Shown: in pieces, positions 17,155 to 24,988 of the stretch
Position numbering within the stretch: position 1 is the first letter of the stretch
How the letters are laid out: every line of letters starts with the position of its first letter
From: an uncultured Bacteroidia bacterium
GTDB lineage: Bacteria; Bacteroidota; Bacteroidia; Bacteroidales; UBA932
DNA length: 64,000 bases
Direction of reading: 5' to 3'
Assembly (NCBI GenBank): GCA_902773925.1
Contig: CACYGI010000002.1
Coordinates: 286,990-350,989, forward strand
The notes under the pieces: generated by a model
Seen by the model: only the letters and a program-made list of their open reading frames with translations
The model's database searches: none
What the model was told of the DNA's origin: nothing
Made by a program: the position numbers and the translations under genes

Positions 17155-17994
17155 ATGATACTCGAACCCGAACTGCCAGTCGAAGAAGTCCGCGCCAGGA
17201 TTGTCGGCAAACTCAAGAAGTATTTCGCAGCATGCGGCAAGACGGAGGCTGTCGTAGGCCTCTCCGGCGGCATTGATTCCGCCCTGGTATTCGCCCTTGC
17301 CTGCGAAGCGCTCGGCAGTGACCACGTACAGGGCATCCTTATGCCCTCTCCCTACTCCACCCTGCATTCGGTCGCGGATGCCGTGGATCTGGCGGAAAAT
17401 CTGAAAGCCAGCTACCAGATCGTTCCTATCGAAAATATCTTCCGCAGCTATACGGAGGAGCTTCGCGAGTGGTACAAGCCGGGCGAGCTTGACATATCGC
17501 TCGAGAACCTTCAGGCACGCATCCGGGGCACCCTGCTGATGACATATTCCAACCGCTACGGGGCCCTGCTGCTCAACACGTCCAACAAGAGCGAGCTGTT
17601 CATGGGATACGGCACGCTCTACGGAGACCTGTGCGGCGCCCTGATGGTGATTGCGGACCTCTACAAACTTCAGGTATATGAGCTGGCGGCAAATATCAAC
17701 GCCGACCGTACGGTCATCCCCATTTCGACAATGACCAAGGCGCCTTCGGCCGAATTGCGTCCCGATCAGAAGGACAGCGACTCCCTGCCGCCCTATGAGA
17801 AGCTTGATCCGATCCTGCATGCCCTGCACGAGGAAGGCCTCAGCCCGGAGACACTCGTCTCCCGCGGCGTAAAGCGCGAGCTTATTGACCGCATAGTGCG
17901 CCTCAAGAATGCATCAGCATTCAAGGCGTTGCAGATTCCCGCCGTCATAACGGTGGGCAGCCATCCGCTCGTTCCCGAGTGGAAATGTATCTAA
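17155..17994 (+). CDS. nadE: NAD synthetase, ammonia-dependent type
   Basis: 279 residues with the PP-loop GLSGGIDSALV near residue 39 and the NTSNKSELFMGYGTLYGD segment that binds deamido-NAD. There is no N-terminal nitrilase-like glutaminase domain, so the amide donor should be free ammonia. It completes NAD synthesis. It is the last gene of the engB-prs-nadE run and converges on lptB with a 10-nt gap. Confidence 0.93.
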   Translation: MILEPELPVEEVRARIVGKLKKYFAACGKTEAVVGLSGGIDSALVFALACEALGSDHVQGILMPSPYSTLHSVADAVDLAENLKASYQIVPIENIFRSYTEELREWYKPGELDISLENLQARIRGTLLMTYSNRYGALLLNTSNKSELFMGYGTLYGDLCGALMVIADLYKLQVYELAANINADRTVIPISTMTKAPSAELRPDQKDSDSLPPYEKLDPILHALHEEGLSPETLVSRGVKRELIDRIVRLKNASAFKALQIPAVITVGSHPLVPEWKCI

Positions 17995-18004
17995 GATAAG
18001 GCTG

Positions 18005-18757
18005 CTACTCTCCTTCGCGCTTGTGAAGGACTGCCTTGCGCAACTCGAAATTCTGTCCGAGGTACTTCTTGCGGACTTCCGGGTTATTGGCGAGCTGCTC
18101 GGCCGTGCCGCTTTCGAGGATCGAACCCTCGTAGAGCAAGTATGCACGGTCGGTGATGGCCAGCGTCTCGTGGACATTGTGGTCGGTGATGATGATGCCG
18201 ATATTCTTGGTCTTGAGCTTGGCTATGATGTGCTGAATATCCTCGACCGCGATGGGATCGACTCCGGCAAACGGCTCATCGAGCAGGATGAACTTGGGAT
18301 TGATGGCCAGCGCGCGGGCGATCTCGCAGCGGCGGCGCTCACCGCCGGATAGCTGCACGCCCAGGCTCTTGCGAACTTTCTGAAGTCCGAACTCCTCGAT
18401 AAGCGACTCCAGCCGCTGGAGGCGGTACTGCTTGTCAAATCCCGCCATCTCCATAACCGAAAGGATGTTGTCTTCGACCGACATAGTGCGGAAGACGGAC
18501 GCCTCCTGCGCGAGATAGCCTACGCCTTTCTGCGCACGGCGATACATCGGGAGAGAGGTTATCTCGTCCTGGTCGAGGAAAATGCGGCCGCCATCCGGCT
18601 TGATAAGGCCTGTTATCATATAAAATGAGGTGGTCTTGCCGGCGCCGTTCGGCCCGAGCAGACCTACGATCTCGCCTTGCTCTACTTCGATGGAAACGCC
18701 CTTGACGACGGTGCGTTTGCCGTATTTCTTGACAAGATCGGTGCAGTATAGCTTCAT
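18005..18757 (-). CDS. lptB: LPS export ABC transporter ATP-binding protein LptB
   Basis: 250 residues: Walker A GPNGAGKTTSF near residue 35, signature LSGGERRR, Walker B FILLDEPFAGVDP, and the switch His in ITDHNVHETL. LptB energises extraction of lipopolysaccharide from the inner membrane by LptFG. It lies 8 nt after dnaX on the same strand, so the two are likely co-transcribed. Confidence 0.95.
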   Translation of the reverse strand: MKLYCTDLVKKYGKRTVVKGVSIEVEQGEIVGLLGPNGAGKTTSFYMITGLIKPDGGRIFLDQDEITSLPMYRRAQKGVGYLAQEASVFRTMSVEDNILSVMEMAGFDKQYRLQRLESLIEEFGLQKVRKSLGVQLSGGERRRCEIARALAINPKFILLDEPFAGVDPIAVEDIQHIIAKLKTKNIGIIITDHNVHETLAITDRAYLLYEGSILESGTAEQLANNPEVRKKYLGQNFELRKAVLHKREGE

Positions 18758-18765
18758 AATCAGTA

Positions 18766-20775
18766 CTATTTTACATCCAAATCGAGCTCTTTGCAGAACT
18801 CGCGGAATTCCTCGGAGTTCTTACGCAAAAACTCTGCCCTTTCGGTGGGCATATATAATGTGCGGCGGCTCTGGCCTCCCTGGGGCGTCACGACCTCGAC
18901 CAGGAGTCTGAGCGGCGGGCAATCGAGCTTCAGGCGCAGGAATTCCTCCATGCTGAGGCGGCACTTGGCCTCGATCCAGTCCTTCTGTGACTGGTTGCGG
19001 ACGGGGAATGTAACCGTAAGGCTGTCCTCATCAAGTATCGGCTCTGTGGCCGCAATGGTGGCCGAGAGGCTCTTGCGGGCTGACTCGCGCTCGGCAAGCG
19101 CCATCCAGGCTTCCTTGAGAAGGGCCACATCGATGGAGACCTTGACCGGCTCGGATGCTCCGGCCGCAGGGGATTCGGGATTGGTCAGGCGGGTCACCTG
19201 CTGCATCATCGCCTTGAGGGAAAGTCCGGCATTGATCACGGGCCGGGGCTTCTCCGACTCGGGAGCGGGCGCAGGTTCCGGCTCAGGCTCAGTGACCTGT
19301 TCGGGTTCCGGCTCCGGGGTGACCTCCGGTTCGGGCTCGGGTGCAGGCTCCGGGGCAGGCTCCGGGGCAGGCTCCGGGGCTACAACAGGTTCCGGCTCAG
19401 GCTCTGGTACAGAAACGACCTCAGGCTCGGGTTCCACATTCAGCTCCAGCTTCGGCTCCGCAGCTGCGACAGGCTCGGGCTCAGGCTCTGAGACCGGCTC
19501 AGATTTGACCTCCGGCTCGGGTGCAGGTGCAGGAGCTGCAACAACCTGCTCGGGCCCGGTCACCGGTGCGGCCTTAACCTCCGGTGCAGGAGCAGGTGCG
19601 GACGCGACCTTCACTTCCGGCGCCGCAACGGGTGCCACCACGGGAGCGGGCGCCGCGACTGCCGGTCCTTGAGACACAAGCCCGCCGCTGAGGCGGCACA
19701 GCTTCATCAGGGCGAACTCTATCAGCAGGCGCTGATTGCCGCTCTGGCGGTACTGCACCTCGCAGGCGGTGGCGATATCAAGCGCTGCAAACAGAAACTC
19801 CGGATCGCAGGCCGCAGCCATCTGCAGATATCGCTGCGCAATGGTCGGAGCCGCCTCGAGCAGAGGCTGCGAAGCACCTCCGCGACACACTATCAGGTCG
19901 CGGAAATGGTTGCTCAGTCCGGATATGAAATGCAGGGCGTTGAATCCCCGCGAGAGAATCTCGTCGAATGTCAGCAGGGCCGAAGCGTAATCGCCTGCGA
20001 GAAACATTTGCGTCAGGCGGAAATAATACTCATAGTCGAGCACGTTCAGGTTGCGGACGACCTGGTCGTAACTTATCTCCTTGCCGCAGAAGGCCACCAT
20101 CTGATCGAACAGCGTAAGGGCGTCGCGCATCGCGCCGTCGGCCTTGCCCGCGATGATGTGCATCGCATCCTCGCTGATCGTAATACCCTCGGCAGCAGCG
20201 ATAGAGCGAAGGTTGCGCACTATGTCGGCTACCGATATGCGGTTGAAATCATAAGTCTGGCAGCGTGAAAGGATGGTCGGCAGAATCTTGTGCTTCTCCG
20301 TCGTGGCAAGGATGAAAATCGCGTGTGCCGGCGGCTCCTCGAGCGTCTTGAGGAAAGCATTGAAAGCAGCCTGCGAGAGCATGTGCACCTCATCTATGAT
20401 ATAGACGCTGTAGCGCCCGATCTGGGGCGGGATGCGCACCTTTTCCGTCAGAAGGCGGATATCATCGACAGAATTGTTGGAGGCGGCATCAAGCTCGTGG
20501 ATGCTGTAGGAACGGCCTTCGGCAAACGAACGGCAGCTCTCGCATTCGCCGCAGGGCTCCATATCCGGCGAAAGGTTCGAACAGTTGATGGTCTTGGCGA
20601 AAATGCGTGCAGCACTGGTCTTGCCGACGCCGCGCGGTCCGCAGAAAAGATATGCATGCGCCAGCTGTCCGCGGGCGATGGAATTCTTGAGCGTCTTTGC
20701 GATGGTCTGCTGCCCTATAAGGGCGTCGAATGTGCCTGGGCGATACTTTCTCGCCGATACTATAAACTGTCCCAT
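18766..20775 (-). CDS. dnaX: DNA polymerase III subunit gamma/tau
   Basis: 669 residues. The N-terminal AAA+ clamp-loader domain has Walker [16 protein letters not shown], a zinc module (cysteines in [18 protein letters not shown]) and Walker B IIDEVHML with the SRC sensor (LSRCQTYDF). Domain III ends near residue 365. A long linker (about 375-530) is almost entirely Pro, Glu, Ala and Val. The C-terminal domain (about 545-669) is the tau-like region that binds the polymerase. It loads the beta clamp and organises the replisome. No obvious programmed frameshift site was seen. Confidence 0.96.
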   Translation of the reverse strand: MGQFIVSARKYRPGTFDALIGQQTIAKTLKNSIARGQLAHAYLFCGPRGVGKTSAARIFAKTINCSNLSPDMEPCGECESCRSFAEGRSYSIHELDAASNNSVDDIRLLTEKVRIPPQIGRYSVYIIDEVHMLSQAAFNAFLKTLEEPPAHAIFILATTEKHKILPTILSRCQTYDFNRISVADIVRNLRSIAAAEGITISEDAMHIIAGKADGAMRDALTLFDQMVAFCGKEISYDQVVRNLNVLDYEYYFRLTQMFLAGDYASALLTFDEILSRGFNALHFISGLSNHFRDLIVCRGGASQPLLEAAPTIAQRYLQMAAACDPEFLFAALDIATACEVQYRQSGNQRLLIEFALMKLCRLSGGLVSQGPAVAAPAPVVAPVAAPEVKVASAPAPAPEVKAAPVTGPEQVVAAPAPAPEPEVKSEPVSEPEPEPVAAAEPKLELNVEPEPEVVSVPEPEPEPVVAPEPAPEPAPEPAPEPEPEVTPEPEPEQVTEPEPEPAPAPESEKPRPVINAGLSLKAMMQQVTRLTNPESPAAGASEPVKVSIDVALLKEAWMALAERESARKSLSATIAATEPILDEDSLTVTFPVRNQSQKDWIEAKCRLSMEEFLRLKLDCPPLRLLVEVVTPQGGQSRRTLYMPTERAEFLRKNSEEFREFCKELDLDVK
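19346..19380. repeat. 12-bp tandem repeat inside dnaX linker
   Basis: Three consecutive copies of a GGCTCCGGGGCA unit (the last 11 of 12) encode repeated Pro-Glu-Pro-Ala. They are part of a longer degenerate proline/glutamate-rich tract from about 19250 to 19670. Slippage here would change linker length in steps of four residues without breaking the frame. Confidence 0.8.
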
Positions 20776-20782
20776 AGTCTTA

Positions 20783-20790
20783 CAAATATA
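20783..20790 (-). promoter_or_regulatory. -7 box TATATTTG for dnaX
   Basis: The minus strand reads TATATTTG with its last G only 7 nt upstream of the dnaX start codon, so the transcript is predicted to be nearly leaderless. Confidence 0.6.
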
Positions 20791-20803
20791 CGGATTATTT
20801 GCT

Positions 20804-20811
20804 TACCTTTG
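20804..20811 (+). promoter_or_regulatory. -7 box TACCTTTG for the O-methyltransferase gene
   Basis: TACCTTTG on the plus strand ends 5 nt before the ATG at 20817. Transcription would begin at or next to the start codon. This argues against the upstream in-frame TTG at 20799. Confidence 0.6.
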
Positions 20812-20816
20812 AGCAA

Positions 20817-21443
20817 ATGATCACCGAAAGCGAAAAATATATCTCGCAGCATTCTTCACCCATTAGCGACACGCTCGCCTGGCTGGAGCGTCAGACGCAT
20901 CTGCGGACCAATTATTCACGTATGCTCTCGGGGCCGGAGGCCGGCCGCCTGCTGGAGACATTCTCGCGTATGATGCAGCCATTGCGCATCCTCGAGCTGG
21001 GCACCTTTACCGGCTATTCGTCCATCTGCCTGGCCAGCGGGCTTGCTCCGGGCGGGCGGCTCGACACGATCGAGATCAACGACGAACTTGAAGACCTGAT
21101 CCGCGAAGGATTTGCCCGCGCAGGCCTCGAAGGGAGCATCCGGCTGATGTTCGGTGATGCCCGGGCGATCATCCCCACCCTGGATGATATTTACGACCTG
21201 GTATATATCGACGCGGCCAAGAAGGAGTACTGCGAATACCTGCATCTGCTGCGCGACAAAGTCCGGCGCGGAGGTTATATCATCGCTGACAACGTGCTCT
21301 GGGACGGGAAGGTATGGTCCTCAGAGCGTGATATCCAGACTCAGAGTATCCGCGCATTCAACGACGAGGTGATCGCCGACGAAGCCTTCAAGAGCTTTAT
21401 CCTGCCCGTCCGGGACGGTCTCAACATCCTTCGCCGCCTCTGA
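20817..21443 (+). CDS. Class I SAM-dependent O-methyltransferase (family 3)
   Basis: 208 residues from ATG 20817. SAM motif I is ILELGTFTGYSSI near residue 56, followed by the acidic strand DTIEIND, DARAIIP, and the metal-binding VYIDAAKKEY and IIADNVLW segments of the catechol O-methyltransferase-like family. It probably methylates a small hydroxylated substrate; the substrate is not predictable. The upstream promoter box rules out the TTG start. Its last 123 nt overlap the converging ComEA-like gene. Confidence 0.9.
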   Translation: MITESEKYISQHSSPISDTLAWLERQTHLRTNYSRMLSGPEAGRLLETFSRMMQPLRILELGTFTGYSSICLASGLAPGGRLDTIEINDELEDLIREGFARAGLEGSIRLMFGDARAIIPTLDDIYDLVYIDAAKKEYCEYLHLLRDKVRRGGYIIADNVLWDGKVWSSERDIQTQSIRAFNDEVIADEAFKSFILPVRDGLNILRRL

Positions 21444-22376
21444 CGGCGCCACTTCCGGCAGCTTGAGATACGGACGCAGCCGCTCGAACGAGGCCTGATC
21501 CAACACGTTTTCGCGGCGCAGATCCTCCACCGCAAGACTTCGGCCTTCATATACCTTAAGGAAACGGACGATGCTTCGCGCACGGCTGCGGCCTATATAC
21601 GGATGTAGCGCGAGGCTGTCTTCGGGCAGGATGTCCAGCCGAAGCGGACGGATAGCGGAGGTATCCACGCTTATACGATCTTTCAGCGGGGCGAATCTAT
21701 CCTCGTCCATTCCGCGCACCTCCAGCAGCTGCTCCGGTGCATAAAAACCACCCAGCGCATCGCGGTATTCCATAATCCTGGCCGCATACCACGGCCCTAT
21801 GCCCGGAAGTGAGACCAGCGCCGCGCTGTCAGCGGCATTGAGTTCGACTTTCGCAATGTCTATAAACGGCTCCAGGCGCTCAAAGAGCGAATCCGAGACC
21901 ACGTACATTTTCTTAAAATCTTCCCTGCGGGTAAAGCGCCCGCCCTTTTCGCGATAGCGCCGGATGACCTCTGCCTGCGAGGCCGACAGACCCAGCCGCT
22001 GCAGGTCTTCGACAGTCACGGTATTGGGATCAAAAGGGAACGACTCCACCTTGCGGGAATGGCTGCGCTTTTGACTGTATGATGGTTTTTCGGGCGCCTC
22101 ATAGCCGCCCAGCGGGCTTTTGCGGGGTGCAGAACGTATTCGGGAGCCGGGCGTGATATCAGCCGCGGCACCGGATGATCCACTATTTTCTGGCTGCGCG
22201 GAATATGACGAATCGGCTACGGGCCCGTGGGACGGCGGCGCATCCTCCCGTGGAGGGCGTTCGACAACCTTGACCACGAACAGGGCCAGCTGGAATCCAA
22301 GTATCAGGAAAATCAGTGCGACGGTGCCTGTTGCCGCGCTCTTACTCAGCTTCTGGTGTTTCTCCCGCCTCTTCAT
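21321..22376 (-). CDS. ComEA-like helix-hairpin-helix protein
   Basis: 351 residues: an N-terminal membrane helix (about 15-36), a Pro/Ser-rich linker, then three helix-hairpin-helix modules (VTVEDLQRLGLSASQAEVIRRYREKGG, then LNAADSAALVSLPGIGPWYAARIMEYR, then a third near residue 260-300). Such proteins bind DNA at the envelope; competence-type DNA uptake is a possibility but unproven. The family normally ends near LRPYLKL (about residue 307). Here about 40 more residues are read antisense through the end of the O-methyltransferase gene, suggesting loss of the original stop. The start overlaps rsmI by 35 nt. Confidence 0.85.
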   Translation of the reverse strand: MKRREKHQKLSKSAATGTVALIFLILGFQLALFVVKVVERPPREDAPPSHGPVADSSYSAQPENSGSSGAAADITPGSRIRSAPRKSPLGGYEAPEKPSYSQKRSHSRKVESFPFDPNTVTVEDLQRLGLSASQAEVIRRYREKGGRFTRREDFKKMYVVSDSLFERLEPFIDIAKVELNAADSAALVSLPGIGPWYAARIMEYRDALGGFYAPEQLLEVRGMDEDRFAPLKDRISVDTSAIRPLRLDILPEDSLALHPYIGRSRARSIVRFLKVYEGRSLAVEDLRRENVLDQASFERLRPYLKLPEVAPSEAAKDVETVPDGQDKALEGFVGDHLVVECADTLSLDITL

Positions 22377-23049
22377 CTACCTTTCCTCCTTTTACAACCA
22401 AAACTATCTCGCCCTTCGGGGCATTCTGCTGATAATAAGCCGCCAATTCACCCAGCGTCCCGCGGCGCGTCTCTTCGTGGATCTTGGAGATCTCGCGGCT
22501 CACGCTGGCCTGCCTTTCGGCCCCGAAGAGACCGGCCATCTGGGCCAGGGTCTTCGCAAGGCGGTACGGCGACTCATAGAAAACCATCGTCCGGGGCTCA
22601 TCCGCAAGTGCCTTAAGGCGTGTCTGGCGGCCCTTCTTGACGGGCAGGAAGCCTTCGAAACAGAAGCGGTCGCAGGGAAATCCCGAATCCACGAGAGCCG
22701 GAATGAGAGCCGTCGGACCGGGAAGTGTCTCAACCCGGATACCGGCCTCGACGCACGTACGCACGAGCAGGAATCCCGGGTCCGAAATGCCCGGCGTGCC
22801 GGCGTCGCTTATCAGGGCGACTTTCGTCCCTGAGAGAATGCGGTCGCGGACCGACTCCGCGGTACGGTGCTCATTGAACTTGTGATGCGACTCCAGACGA
22901 GCGTGAATGTCGTACTTGTGCAGCAGCACGGAACTGGTGCGGGTGTCCTCCGCCAGGACCAGATCAGCCTCACGCAGGATACGGATGGCGCGCATCGTCA
23001 TATCTTCGAGGTTGCCGACCGGCGTGGGGACGATATAAAGTACAGACAT
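22342..23049 (-). CDS. rsmI: 16S rRNA 2'-O-ribose C1402 methyltransferase
   Basis: 235 residues. The tetrapyrrole-methylase fold is seen in [17 protein letters not shown] at the N-terminus, [15 protein letters not shown], and the SAM-binding [14 protein letters not shown] near residue 85. RsmI methylates the ribose of C1402 in the ribosomal decoding centre. It is co-oriented with the ComEA-like gene, which it overlaps by 35 nt, and is divergent from tdk. Confidence 0.96.
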   Translation of the reverse strand: MSVLYIVPTPVGNLEDMTMRAIRILREADLVLAEDTRTSSVLLHKYDIHARLESHHKFNEHRTAESVRDRILSGTKVALISDAGTPGISDPGFLLVRTCVEAGIRVETLPGPTALIPALVDSGFPCDRFCFEGFLPVKKGRQTRLKALADEPRTMVFYESPYRLAKTLAQMAGLFGAERQASVSREISKIHEETRRGTLGELAAYYQQNAPKGEIVLVVKGGKVDEEAGETPEAE

Positions 23050-23055
23050 TTTTTA

Positions 23056-23063
23056 TACCTTTG
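23056..23063 (+). promoter_or_regulatory. -7 box TACCTTTG for tdk
   Basis: TACCTTTG on the plus strand, about 57 nt upstream of the tdk start. A 6-bp hairpin (23071-23085, loop TGC) falls in the predicted 5' leader. Confidence 0.55.
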
Positions 23064-23119
23064 TAAGCGGCTTCCCTGCGGGGAGTCCGAACTGGTTTTA
23101 CTTTGCAAAAATAGTCAAA

Positions 23120-23695
23120 ATGTTTCTCGAAAATTCAAAAAATACGGGTCGCATCGAGGTGATTTGCGGCTCGATGTTCTCGGGCAAGACCGAGGAGCTT
23201 ATCCGCAGGATGCGCCGCGCCGTTTTCGCCAATCTCAAGACCGCGATTTTCAAGCCTGCCATCGATGTCCGCTATTCGGATTCGGACGTCGTCTCGCACG
23301 ACGCACACGCCATCCGTTCCACTCCGGTAGCCAGTTCGGATGACATCCGCCGCATGGCTTCGGATGTCGAGGTGGTGGGTATCGACGAGGCCCAGTTTTT
23401 TGACGAGGGCATTATAGACGTAGCCCGCGAGCTTGCCGGGAAGGGCATCCGCGTCATCGTGGCCGGCCTGGATATGGACTATCTCGGCAAACCCTTCGGC
23501 CCCATTCCCTCGCTGATGGCCATCGCTGACGACGTACTCAAGGTACACGCCATCTGCGTCCGCTGCGGCGACCTGGCCCAGTTCTCCCACCGCCTTTCCC
23601 GAAGCGAAAACCTTGTCGAGCTCGGCGAGAAAGACATCTACGAGCCCATCTGCCGCCACTGCTACAACAAGCTTCTGGAAGAAGGCAAGCTATAG
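23120..23695 (+). CDS. tdk: Thymidine kinase
   Basis: 191 residues, type II thymidine kinase. The P-loop is [11 protein letters not shown] near residue 17, the catalytic glutamate is in IDEAQFFD, and a zinc site is formed by Cys residues in [12 protein letters not shown] and CRHCYN. It phosphorylates thymidine for salvage. It ends with a TAG stop codon, showing that amber is an ordinary stop in this genome. Confidence 0.96.
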   Translation: MFLENSKNTGRIEVICGSMFSGKTEELIRRMRRAVFANLKTAIFKPAIDVRYSDSDVVSHDAHAIRSTPVASSDDIRRMASDVEVVGIDEAQFFDEGIIDVARELAGKGIRVIVAGLDMDYLGKPFGPIPSLMAIADDVLKVHAICVRCGDLAQFSHRLSRSENLVELGEKDIYEPICRHCYNKLLEEGKL

Positions 23696-23735
23696 CCAGA
23701 TTGCCTTGACAATCCGCCACGATGGAAATAATGAT

Positions 23736-23743
23736 TAAATTTG
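23736..23743 (+). promoter_or_regulatory. -7 box TAAATTTG for rhuM
   Basis: TAAATTTG on the plus strand, 31 nt upstream of the rhuM start, in the short gap after tdk. No well-spaced -33 TTG is visible. Confidence 0.45.
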
Positions 23744-23774
23744 TATCAGCCCGTCACATCGGGAAGGATTAGTT

Positions 23775-24755
23775 ATGGAAGACACGGGAAATATCGTTAT
23801 CTACGAGTCGGAAGGAGGAGATGTCCGGCTGGATGTAAGACTGGAGAATGAAAATGTGTGGCTTACTCAGCAACAAATGTCTTTGTTGTACGGTAAGGCA
23901 ACTTCCACTATTAACGAGCATATAAGAGACATTTTTGAGGATAAAGAACTGCGCCTAGAGGTCTGTAGAAAGAAATTCGGAAATTCCGAATTTCAGCAGA
24001 AAGCTCCCTTCTACTATAACCTTGACATGATTATCGCTGTCGGATTCCGTGTTCGCTCCAGAAATGGAGTCATCTTCAGACAATGGGCAGCTGAACGCAT
24101 TCAGGAGTACATCGTCAAGGGCTTCACGATGGATGACGAGCGCCTGAAGCAATTGGGCGGAGGTGGCTATTGGAAGGAGCTTATGAATCGAATCCGGGAC
24201 ATTCGTGCTTCGGAGAAGGTTTTTTATCGCCAAATCCTGGATATCTACGCAACCAGCGTGGACTATGACCCAAAGGCCGACTTATCTATTGAGTTCTTCA
24301 AGAGAGTCCAGAACAAGATTCACTATGCGATCCATGGCCAGACGGCAGCAGAGGTCATCTACTCCAGAGCAGATGCTGAAAAGGAATTTATGGGTTTGAC
24401 CACATTCAAAGGGAACAGGCCACATCTCTCAGATGCCGTCATTGCAAAGAACTATCTGAACGAAAAGGAATTACGCTCGCTTGGTCAATTGGTCTCAGGT
24501 TATCTGGATTTTGCGGAACGCAAGGCTGAACGCCATGAATTTATGACAATGGCCGACTGGGCAAAGCATCTGGATAACGTCCTTACCATGAACGGCGAAC
24601 AACACCTCGTCGGATCCGGCTCTGTCAGTCATCAGAAGGCGCTCAAGAAAGCAACAGAAGAATACAAAAAGTATCAGCAACGCACCCTTAGCGATGTAGA
24701 GAAGGCCTATCTGGATACGATTAAGATGCTGGAAAACAAAACTGCGAAAAACTAA
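23775..24755 (+). CDS. RhuM-family protein
   Basis: 326 residues. The N-terminus (IVIYESEGGDVRLDVRLENENVWLTQQQMSLLY) and the helix-turn-helix-like stretch following it, then FRQWAAERIQEYIVKGFTMDDERLKQ, match the RhuM (Virulence_RhuM) family, first named from Salmonella pathogenicity island 3. Members are scattered by horizontal transfer and often lie near restriction-modification or mobile genes; the biochemical role is unknown. The gene is visibly more AT-rich than its neighbours. It stands alone between tdk and tRNA-fMet, with no integrase, restriction gene or direct repeat nearby. Confidence 0.88.
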   Translation: MEDTGNIVIYESEGGDVRLDVRLENENVWLTQQQMSLLYGKATSTINEHIRDIFEDKELRLEVCRKKFGNSEFQQKAPFYYNLDMIIAVGFRVRSRNGVIFRQWAAERIQEYIVKGFTMDDERLKQLGGGGYWKELMNRIRDIRASEKVFYRQILDIYATSVDYDPKADLSIEFFKRVQNKIHYAIHGQTAAEVIYSRADAEKEFMGLTTFKGNRPHLSDAVIAKNYLNEKELRSLGQLVSGYLDFAERKAERHEFMTMADWAKHLDNVLTMNGEQHLVGSGSVSHQKALKKATEEYKKYQQRTLSDVEKAYLDTIKMLENKTAKN

Positions 24756-24826
24756 ACCTGTCGAAATCGATACAATTAAACGCAAAATCTACTGCGTCGG
24801 TTCGAACAGGTTCTCGTCCTGATGAT

Positions 24827-24863
24827 AAAGAGAAAGACAGCCAAGAAGGCTGCCTTTCTCTTT
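24827..24863. terminator. Bidirectional hairpin terminator between rhuM and tRNA-fMet
   Basis: A 16-bp stem with one G/A difference and a 5-nt loop (AAGAA). Arms are AAAGAGAAAGACAGCC and GGCTGCCTTTCTCTTT. The T-rich 3' arm on the plus strand, and its complement on the minus strand, let it end both rhuM and the tRNA transcript, which converge here. Confidence 0.75.
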
Positions 24864-24865
24864 AG

Positions 24866-24938
24866 TAGCGGAGGCAGGACTCGAACCTGCGACCTCCGGG
24901 TTATGAGCCCGACAAGCTACCAACTGCTCTACTCCGCG
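24866..24938 (-). tRNA. Initiator tRNA-Met (CAT)
   Basis: A 73-nt cloverleaf on the minus strand: acceptor CGCGGAG/CTCCGCT with an unpaired first position (C1 opposite U72), D-stem GAGC/GCTT with an A11-U24 pair, anticodon stem with three consecutive G-C pairs (GGG CTCATAA CCC), and T-arm GCAGG TTCGAGT CCTGC. The mismatched end, A11-U24 and the GGG/CCC stem are the known identity features of initiator tRNA. CCA is not encoded. Confidence 0.93.
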
Positions 24939-24951
24939 GTGTTTAGGACTG

Positions 24952-24959
24952 CAAATGTA
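24952..24959 (-). promoter_or_regulatory. -7 box TACATTTG for tRNA-fMet
   Basis: The minus strand reads TACATTTG, 13 nt upstream of the tRNA 5' end, in the 50-nt gap after the fimbrial operon. Confidence 0.6.
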
Positions 24960-24988
24960 AGGATTTTTCGCGTATTTACAAAAAAATC

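Noticed and set aside
24756..24865. Duplicated tRNA 3' end or attachment site next to rhuM
   Set aside because: No copy of the tRNA T-arm or acceptor sequence was seen on the far side of rhuM; the gap holds only a terminator hairpin.
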